From JBDTRY01 sp039931435 (GTDB lineage Bacteria; Acidobacteriota; Thermoanaerobaculia; Gp7-AA8), in contig JBDTRY010000066.1 of assembly GCA_039931435.1 (NCBI GenBank), positions 1-16,038 of the forward strand: a stretch of DNA of 16,038 bases, given 5' to 3'. Position numbers and translations under genes: made by a program. Below, in pieces: positions 6,792 to 12,123 of the stretch. Under the pieces are notes generated by a model, which saw only the letters and a list, made by a program, of their open reading frames with translations, was not told where the DNA came from and searched no databases. Each line of letters opens with the position of its first letter. The first letter of the stretch is position 1.

Positions 6792-7646
6792 ATGACTGGC
6801 AGTTCGACTGATTATCGAGGATGGAAGCGCCCCGGACCGATTCCGCCCGGCGCACTGGAACCGGAGGAAGGGGAAACGCTCGACTTCATCTGCGGCCACT
6901 ATCGGATTTTTCAGTACGAGCGGGGGCACCGTTACTCGACCGACGACGTGCTCACAGCGTGGTACGGAATGCAATGGGCGCCGAGGCTGGGGCGGATGGC
7001 CGATCTCGGCTCAGGCATCGGTTCGGTGGCCATCATTGCCGCCTGGCGCTGTCCCGGTGCATCGTTCTGCACGTTGGAAGCGCAGGCCATTTCGGTGCGA
7101 CTGGCGCGCAAAAGCATCGCCTACAACGGACTGGCGAGTCGTTTTCGAATTTTCGAGGGAGACCTTCGCGACCCGTCGATTCTACGATCTGAAGATCCGT
7201 TCGATCTCGTGTTCGGAACGCCGCCATATTTCCCTTCGGGTACTGCTTCGACCGCGGCGCATGCTCAGGCAGTTCCCGCGCGGATGGAAACGAGGGGGGA
7301 TATCGCTGATTACGCCCGGGCGGCTTCCTCGATCCTGGCAACAGGAGGCATCTTCACCTTCGTTTTTCCGTACCTGCAGCTGGGTCGAGCAGAGGCTGCG
7401 GTAGCCGGTGCCGGTTTGACCCTGCTGCGAAGAAGGGATGTGGTCTTCCGGGAGGGGGATCCGCCGATGATCAGTCTCTTTGCGGCCTGGAGAGCGGGCG
7501 ACGTCCCCTCGACCATGCAGCGCGGCGTCCCCGGGGTTCCGGTCATCGAACCTCCTCTGGTCATCCGCCAAAGCAACGACTCCATCCATCCCGAGTATGC
7601 GGCGGTGCGTCTCAGCTTCGGCTTTCCACCTGGCAACGTTCCTTGA
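6792..7646 (+). CDS. TrmN6-like tRNA1(Val) adenine-N6 methyltransferase
   Basis: A 284-residue class I SAM-dependent methyltransferase of the TrmN6/YfiC type, which makes m6A at position 37 of tRNA1(Val) in E. coli. Visible features: the N-terminal phrase FQYERGHRYSTDDVLTAW, typical of the family; SAM-binding motif I DLGSGIGSVAI (71-81); an acidic residue after the next strand (LEAQ, about 95-98); and the catalytic loop GTPPYF (142-147), in the place of the usual (N/D)PPY. The first residue of that motif is Thr, so the base-specificity assignment is less secure than the fold. The ATG at 6792 is preceded by GGGGAA about 6 nt upstream. The C-terminal ~35 residues are a Pro-rich tail. It shares a 54 nt divergent spacer with the PilZ gene. 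Confidence 0.82.
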   Translation: MTGSSTDYRGWKRPGPIPPGALEPEEGETLDFICGHYRIFQYERGHRYSTDDVLTAWYGMQWAPRLGRMADLGSGIGSVAIIAAWRCPGASFCTLEAQAISVRLARKSIAYNGLASRFRIFEGDLRDPSILRSEDPFDLVFGTPPYFPSGTASTAAHAQAVPARMETRGDIADYARAASSILATGGIFTFVFPYLQLGRAEAAVAGAGLTLLRRRDVVFREGDPPMISLFAAWRAGDVPSTMQRGVPGVPVIEPPLVIRQSNDSIHPEYAAVRLSFGFPPGNVP

Positions 7647-7700
7647 AATTCGGGAGATCCGGCGATCTGAAATCCACCGAAGTGTCGGATACTTGGTTTC

Positions 7701-9107
7701 ATGAAGCCGGTCATCTTCATCCCCGGATTCCCGGCGAGCGAGCTGGTCGAGGCTTCTACCGGCCGTGTATTGTTTCCGCCGTCGCTCGGCGATCTCGCTC
7801 ACGCGGATCGGAAGAAGCGGCTCATCGATCGGCTGACGGGAGCGACCGGCCAGCCGGGAGAGATCATCGCCGGCGAACCGATTCGCGCAATTCTTCATAT
7901 CGCCAAACAGTCGGAGTCGCTGTACGACATCCTGCGCACATACGGGTACGCCATGTCGAATGGAGGAAACTTTACCGGCTTCGGCTGGGACTGGCGTCAG
8001 GGGATCGATGACGAAGCCATGCAGCTTCGGCTTCTTGCCGAAATCGAATCGCTGGTCACTTCTGCCGGCGCGGCGGTCGTAGCCATCGTCCATTCGACGG
8101 GCGGACTGGTTCTGCGCAGCCTTCTGGAAAAACATCCCGAAGTTGCACCCTCGATCGAACAGGTACTGGCGTTCGGGGTTCCCTGGGCGGGCACACTGAA
8201 ATCACTGTTCTTCGTCTCCAAAGGAGAATCGATCGGAATTCCCGGAGCAAAGCTCACTGCGGGGCAGGTGGCCTCCATTCTCAGTCGCGCCCAGGCCGCC
8301 TACGACATTTTCCCTCCGGATCCGCTGCAAACCGATCTGCACGACCGCTCCGGAACGGCGATCGACTTTTTTCTGAACGCCCACGGAATGCCGGACAGCC
8401 CGATGACGGACGAATCCTGGATTCCGTCGGGTGCTTCCGGCGCTCCCATGCGCGAACGGGCACGCTCGGCGAACCAGCGTCTGGGCCTACGATCATCGAC
8501 GCTGGATGCTCCCGCCAACACGATTCCTGTGACATGCGTTGCCGGATGGGGAGCCTCGACGGAGACTCTGGCCACCGTCGACAGCGAGGGGGGACTTCAC
8601 TTCTCGTTTTCCGACCAGGGCGATGGAACCGTGCCGGTGGCCTCGGCATCGTGGCTTCGCGGCGCGAACGTGCGAACTTTTTTTGTTCCTGTAGGAATCT
8701 ACCCCACGGCAGGGCTTCCCATGCTGCACAGCAGAATCTGGGACTCGCCGCCGCTGCTGGAGATCTTCGATCAGGTTCTGCACGACAAACCGCGCGATGT
8801 GTTTTTCGCTGCCGCTGCCGACGGAGACAGCGCCAACAGCCCGAGTGTACCGGCTGTTGAAATTCGCCTGACAGCGGCTGATGGAGAGGGGCTGGTCCCT
8901 CAGGGCTGTCGGGCCACGTTCCTGGAGCTGAACCAGAGTGCTCCCGTCATCTTCGGATCGGACCCCCGCAGGAGCGTCACCCTTCGCCGCGCGGATCTTC
9001 GGCCGAATTTCGGAAGCCGTTACTTCCGGTTCGTCATTCAGTTCTCATGGACGACGATCAGCAGGGAAGAGAGGCGCGAAGTCCCCGTGGTCATCCGCCT
9101 GAGTTGA
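7701..9107 (+). CDS. LCAT-like alpha/beta hydrolase (lipase/acyltransferase)
   Basis: A 468-residue protein with the lecithin:cholesterol acyltransferase fold. It starts at once with strand and oxyanion region VIFIPGFPASEL (4-15). The family phrase FGWDWRQ follows (94-100), then the nucleophile elbow HSTGG with Ser132. The other triad members are probably Asp308 in DQGDGTVPV and His343 in MLHSRIWD. LCAT-like enzymes hydrolyse or transfer acyl groups from phospholipids or related esters. Residues ~370-468 form an added beta-rich domain with no recognised match, possibly for substrate or protein binding. There is no signal peptide, so the protein should be cytoplasmic unless the start is wrong. 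No convincing Shine-Dalgarno precedes ATG 7701. The stop is 4 nt from the stop of the convergent acuI-like gene. Confidence 0.82.
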   Translation: MKPVIFIPGFPASELVEASTGRVLFPPSLGDLAHADRKKRLIDRLTGATGQPGEIIAGEPIRAILHIAKQSESLYDILRTYGYAMSNGGNFTGFGWDWRQGIDDEAMQLRLLAEIESLVTSAGAAVVAIVHSTGGLVLRSLLEKHPEVAPSIEQVLAFGVPWAGTLKSLFFVSKGESIGIPGAKLTAGQVASILSRAQAAYDIFPPDPLQTDLHDRSGTAIDFFLNAHGMPDSPMTDESWIPSGASGAPMRERARSANQRLGLRSSTLDAPANTIPVTCVAGWGASTETLATVDSEGGLHFSFSDQGDGTVPVASASWLRGANVRTFFVPVGIYPTAGLPMLHSRIWDSPPLLEIFDQVLHDKPRDVFFAAAADGDSANSPSVPAVEIRLTAADGEGLVPQGCRATFLELNQSAPVIFGSDPRRSVTLRRADLRPNFGSRYFRFVIQFSWTTISREERREVPVVIRLS

Positions 9108-9111
9108 GCGA

Positions 9112-10104
9112 TCACCGGTTGACGTCGACGACGATCCGGCCTCGGACCTCGCCCGAGGCCAGCCGGCGGCAGCGATCGGCGACCTGCTCCAGTCCGATTA
9201 CTTCGTTGCGGATCAGTTGCAGCGCGTCGGGGGAGACCTCGCGAGAGAGAAGCTGCCAGGCTTCTCTCCGCAGCGGCACGGGACAATAGTTCGAATCGAT
9301 TCCCAGGAGCTTGATGCCGCGAAGGATGAATGGAAAGACCGTCGTATTCAGGGCCGGACCGCTGGCATTTCCGCACGCCGCAATGGAGCCGTGCGGTGCG
9401 GTCTGACTGATTACGGCCGCGAGCGTTTCACCGCCCACGGTATCGACAGCTCCCGACCACCGTGCGGAGTCGAGCGGCTTTGAGGCGCCGGTAGAGAGTT
9501 CGCCCCGATCGATCACCTCCGCTGCCCCAAGTTCCTGGAGGAATCGATGCGCATTGGCTTTGCCCGTGGAGGCAACGACGCGATAGCCGCGGGAGGCGAG
9601 GATGGATACGGCGAAACTTCCCACGCCGCCCGACGCTCCGGTGACGAGTACGTCTCCCGACTCAGGAGTCACGCCCTGTTCCCTCAGGGTCATAGCCGCG
9701 AGCATGGCCGTGTAACCGGCGGTTCCCACGATCATGGCCTCTTCGAACGAGAACGAGTCCGGGAGGGGGATCAGCCAGGTCCCGGAAACCCGCTGGACCT
9801 GAGACAGTCCGCCCCACTGGTTTTCACCGAGACCTCCGCCGTTGAGCACGACGCGCTGGGCAGGGCTGAAATCGGGTGAGGCGGACTGGCGCACGGTACC
9901 GGCCAGATCGACACCGGGAATGAACGGCAACTCGCCCCGGATGATCCTCCCCTTGCCGGTGACGGCCAGAGCGTCCTTGTAGTTGAGTGTGGAGTTGGCG
10001 ATATCAATGAGGACGTCGTTTGGGGGAAGCGCATTTTCCTCGATGCTCCGGACGCCGGAGACGGTGCGATCGCCGTCACGATCAACGAAGAGTGCATTGA
10101 ACAT
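9112..10104 (-). CDS. acuI: Acryloyl-CoA reductase (AcuI/YhdH-type quinone oxidoreductase)
   Basis: A 330-residue zinc-independent medium-chain dehydrogenase/reductase close to E. coli YhdH/AcuI, which reduces acryloyl-CoA to propionyl-CoA with NADPH and protects the cell from acrylate. Diagnostic segments: STLNYKDALAVTGKGRI (38-54), PFIPGVDLAGTV (60-71), GLGENQWGGL (91-100), GTAGYTAM (127-134), Rossmann glycine motif GASGGVGS (156-163), and DTVGGETLAA followed by FPFILRG further on. No zinc-ligand cysteines are seen, as expected. ATG 10104 aligns with the family N-terminus (MFNALFVDRD); the longer frame to 10161 runs into repeat DNA. The Shine-Dalgarno is weak. The nested repeat cluster 10157-10464 lies immediately upstream and may hold or disrupt its promoter. 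Confidence 0.92.
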   Translation of the reverse strand: MFNALFVDRDGDRTVSGVRSIEENALPPNDVLIDIANSTLNYKDALAVTGKGRIIRGELPFIPGVDLAGTVRQSASPDFSPAQRVVLNGGGLGENQWGGLSQVQRVSGTWLIPLPDSFSFEEAMIVGTAGYTAMLAAMTLREQGVTPESGDVLVTGASGGVGSFAVSILASRGYRVVASTGKANAHRFLQELGAAEVIDRGELSTGASKPLDSARWSGAVDTVGGETLAAVISQTAPHGSIAACGNASGPALNTTVFPFILRGIKLLGIDSNYCPVPLRREAWQLLSREVSPDALQLIRNEVIGLEQVADRCRRLASGEVRGRIVVDVNR

Positions 10105-10170
10105 GGCGGACGATTGTAAGGCAGGAGGCGAGAGGTGAGAACACTCATGGAACCATGTCATCCTGAGGGA

Positions 10171-10370
10171 GAGGCTGTGTCAAAACCAGGGGAACCTCAG
10201 AGAAGCACGAACTCGTAGGGCCGCACGGCGTGCGGCCGGTATTCTTCTGGAAAGGTGCATACAGTCAACGATTTAACAGGATGGGATGGCAAAGGGTATC
10301 GGCCGCACGCCGTGCAGCCCTACGAGCAGCAGCACCCGTTGTGATTTCAAGATACTTTTGACACAGTCTC
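10171..10370. mobile_element. 200 bp MITE-like element with 15-nt inverted ends
   Basis: The ends GAGGCTGTGTCAAAA (10171-10185) and TTTTGACACAGTCTC (10356-10370) are inverted repeats matching at 14 of 15 positions. A terminal (G/A)CTGTGTCAAAA is like the ends of several insertion sequence families. The interior has no transposase frame; it contains REPIN copy C. The element interrupts a GTCATCC-type repeat. I see no clear target-site duplication. It would be a non-autonomous derivative mobilised in trans. Confidence 0.6.
10214..10325. repeat. REPIN-like element, copy C
   Basis: The left arm GTAG plus GGCCGCACGGCGTGCGGCC then GGTATTCTTC, and the right arm AAAGGGTATCGGCCGCACGC then CGTGCAGCCCTAC, repeat the structure of copies A and B, with one mismatch in the right hairpin. 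It is contained within the 200 bp element 10171-10370. Confidence 0.85.
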
Positions 10371-10511
10371 ACGAGCGAAGCGAGGAGGGATCTCCCGCGC
10401 GTGCAACGCGGCCGTCCCGAGCCTCACCGGAGATCCCGCCTACGGCTTCGGGATAACACGCACTGTAGAAGCCGCCCCTCTCTCGCCTCCCGCCTCTGCC
10501 CGTCTCTTCTT

Positions 10512-11582
10512 CTACGGCCTGGTGCTCAGTTTCCGGAGCTCTCCGGCGATCCGTTTCTTCTGGGTTTCGTCGGTGGCCATGCTCATGGCTTTCCGATAAT
10601 TCTCCGCCGCCTTCGCCTGGTCACCCTTCTGGGCATAGGCGTCGGCGAGACTGTCCAGGGCATTCCATGAGGCAGGGTGCTCCTTGACGTTTCGCTGAAA
10701 GACAACGAGGGCTTCGTCGTATTTCTTTTGACCGAGGAGTGAATATCCGTATGCGTTGATATCGCTTTCGGAAGCGATGGTCATGGCCTGATCACGAAGA
10801 CTCTTGGCCATGACAGCATCGCCGCGCTTTTCGGCGATCGCCGCCTTCGTGCGCAGGTTGGCGAACGTGCGGGCCATGCCCAGGGACCTGTCCGCCCAGG
10901 CATCTGCCTGCGCCAGATCCCCGCCGTTCTGCACCACCCACGCGGCGGCCTGATTCCAGCCCTGCCATCCGAAGCGGGGCAGACTGCGCATCTGCTCGGC
11001 GATGTTGGCCGTCACGGTCGCCGGAACGTCGACTTTGATCGTGAAGGGGATTTTCAATTTCTCCCAGTACATCGCTGCCGTCACGGAGTCAGCGGACGGT
11101 TCGTCGAAGGAATAGGTGAGACGTTCGTGCATGTCCGCCGGCTGCGGTTTGACCGTCACCCGCAGTGCGTCTTCCTTCTGCTCGTAGCTGAAGCTACCCC
11201 AGGCGTGTGACTGGTTGCTGAAGATGACGGACCAGTCGGATCGGGTGGGCAACATGTGCAATCCATACGAGCCGGCCTCGAGCTTCTGGCCGTTGATGGT
11301 GACCGGGCTGGAGAAGGTGATCGTCGTGTTTTCGTTCGCGCCCGCCCGCCAGACTGTGTCCCAGGGAACGAGATCCCCCCAGATTGTCCGTCCGTTCACG
11401 CCGGGGCGGTGGTAATCGATGGTGATGTCCGTAAGGCCGACGGTCTGGCTGATCGACGCATGCGGACTGACTTCCGGCAGCCTCAGCGGTGGAAGCTGGG
11501 CGAACGCCGTCGCGGTGACGCAGATCGCCAGGAGAAGGAACAAAGCATGCGAAACAAACTTCGGGCGGCCATTTGAAATCAT
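10512..11582 (-). CDS. Secreted DUF2911 protein with C-terminal TPR-like repeats
   Basis: A 356-residue exported protein. Residues 1-29 are a Sec signal peptide (basic start, hydrophobic core, likely AFA|Q cleavage). Residues ~38-185 are a DUF2911 domain with its hallmark phrases: SQTVGLTDITIDYHRPGV, RTIWGDLVPWDTVWRAGANE (65-84), TITF and AGSYGLHMLP (103-112). Residues ~215-350 are helical repeats of TPR type (DALDSLADAYAQKGD-like units near the end). DUF2911 has no established biochemical role; it is common in Bacteroidota and Acidobacteriota and is predicted periplasmic. AGGAGAG about 6 nt before the ATG gives this gene one of the strongest ribosome sites in the window. A 16-bp palindrome lies ~75 nt upstream of the start. 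Confidence 0.88.
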   Translation of the reverse strand: MISNGRPKFVSHALFLLLAICVTATAFAQLPPLRLPEVSPHASISQTVGLTDITIDYHRPGVNGRTIWGDLVPWDTVWRAGANENTTITFSSPVTINGQKLEAGSYGLHMLPTRSDWSVIFSNQSHAWGSFSYEQKEDALRVTVKPQPADMHERLTYSFDEPSADSVTAAMYWEKLKIPFTIKVDVPATVTANIAEQMRSLPRFGWQGWNQAAAWVVQNGGDLAQADAWADRSLGMARTFANLRTKAAIAEKRGDAVMAKSLRDQAMTIASESDINAYGYSLLGQKKYDEALVVFQRNVKEHPASWNALDSLADAYAQKGDQAKAAENYRKAMSMATDETQKKRIAGELRKLSTRP

Positions 11583-11655
11583 GAGTCTCTCCTCTTGAAC
11601 ACAATCGCTCAGTCAGGTTTTGAACGGGAGTATATTTCGGCCCCAGGTCCCGGAG

Positions 11656-11671
11656 GTGACAGCGGTGTCAC
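11656..11671. promoter_or_regulatory. Operator-like 16-bp palindrome upstream of DUF2911 gene
   Basis: GTGACA-GCGG-TGTCAC has perfect 6-bp arms with a 4-bp spacer, and is followed by the small palindrome TCTATAGA (11673-11680), which contains a TATA-type -10 on either strand. A dimeric repressor or activator site is plausible. It differs from the CRP/FNR pattern in its spacing. Confidence 0.35.
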
Positions 11672-11736
11672 ATCTATAGACGCGCCGGGCGGAGGGGCAG
11701 GGGGCAGGGCTCATTCTTGCGGGGTCCGGGGAGCTT

Positions 11737-11850
11737 GTCATCCTGAGGAGCGAAGCGAGCGAAGGATCTCGTCAACGAGAATCGCGCTCCTCATCGGCGG
11801 TGGCAACCGGGAAGGTAGAAGAGATCCTTCGCTCGACGCTTCAGGATGAC
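11737..11850. repeat. Composite GTCATCC/GGATCTC palindromic repeat
   Basis: The left arm is GTCATCCTGAGGAGCGAAGC followed by GAGCGAAGGATCTC. The right arm, GAGATCCTTCGCTCGACGCT then TCAGGATGAC, is its near inverse; about 50 nt lie between the arms. The right arm plus 18 inner bases (11803-11851) occurs again, exactly and inverted, at 15582-15630. Confidence 0.85.
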
Positions 11851-12114
11851 AGGCCGTGATCGTGGTGGCATGCACGGACACCGGCGCCTGCGCCGTTCCC
11901 CCGCCGGGATGTAGGCGCCTCTCGGCTCTCTCTCTTCAATTCGCCCATTTTTGCCAATTCGTCGTATTCTTGGCGAGGAGCGAGCGGCCGAGAGACCTCC
12001 CCCCGGCCGCCACATCTGCAACGTGGGGCGATGCCAGCTCCTGCGATGCCACCAGCGCTGACCCTGATTTTTCCGGGGTCGCGTGGATCCTCGGTCTTAC
12101 CGCCGCGGACGAAC

Positions 12115-12119
12115 GGAGA
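12115..12119 (+). promoter_or_regulatory. Shine-Dalgarno site deciding the ribonuclease start
   Basis: GGAGA lies 4 nt before TTG 12124, ideal spacing, but 16 nt before the first plausible ATG (12136). This and the family N-terminus favour the TTG start. Confidence 0.6.
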
Positions 12120-12123
12120 AAAT

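Larger units (their letters stand above)
10157..10464. repeat. GTCATCC-type palindromic repeat, interrupted
   Basis: The left end is GTCATCCTGAGGGA (10157-10170). After the 200 bp insert it resumes as ACGAGCGAAGCGAGGAGGGA followed by TCTC (10371-10394). The right half, GGAGATCCCGCCTACGGC then TTCGGGATAAC (ending about 10464), is a diverged inverse of the left. Without the insert the structure parallels 11737-11850. Confidence 0.65.
10105..10511. other. 407 bp gene-free gap holding nested repeats
   Basis: No coding sequence is supported. The gap between the 5' end of acuI and the 3' end of the DUF2911 gene is almost wholly repeat DNA. An outer GTCATCC-type palindrome (10157-10464) is split by a 200 bp inverted-repeat-bounded element (10171-10370), which carries REPIN copy C (10214-10325). 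Confidence 0.8.
11583..12123. other. 541 bp intergenic region between divergent genes
   Basis: This is the divergent control region of the DUF2911 gene and the ribonuclease gene. It holds a Shine-Dalgarno for DUF2911, the palindrome 11656-11671 and a composite GTCATCC/GGATCTC repeat (11737-11850). About 270 nt after the repeat precede the ribonuclease start and contain a GC-rich dyad around 11879-11920. No supported gene is present. A long 5' leader for the ribonuclease is possible, since rne is autoregulated through its leader in E. coli, but no specific structure was recognised. Confidence 0.6.

Noticed and set aside
10157..10464. A CRISPR array or attachment site in the repeat cluster
   Set aside because: The repeats are palindromic and of different families, with no regular direct repeat-spacer pattern, no cas gene and no integrase nearby.
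11595..11849. Small plus-strand frame upstream of the ribonuclease
   Set aside because: It is made largely of the GTCATCC/GGATCTC repeat; the same repeat elsewhere also opens short frames.
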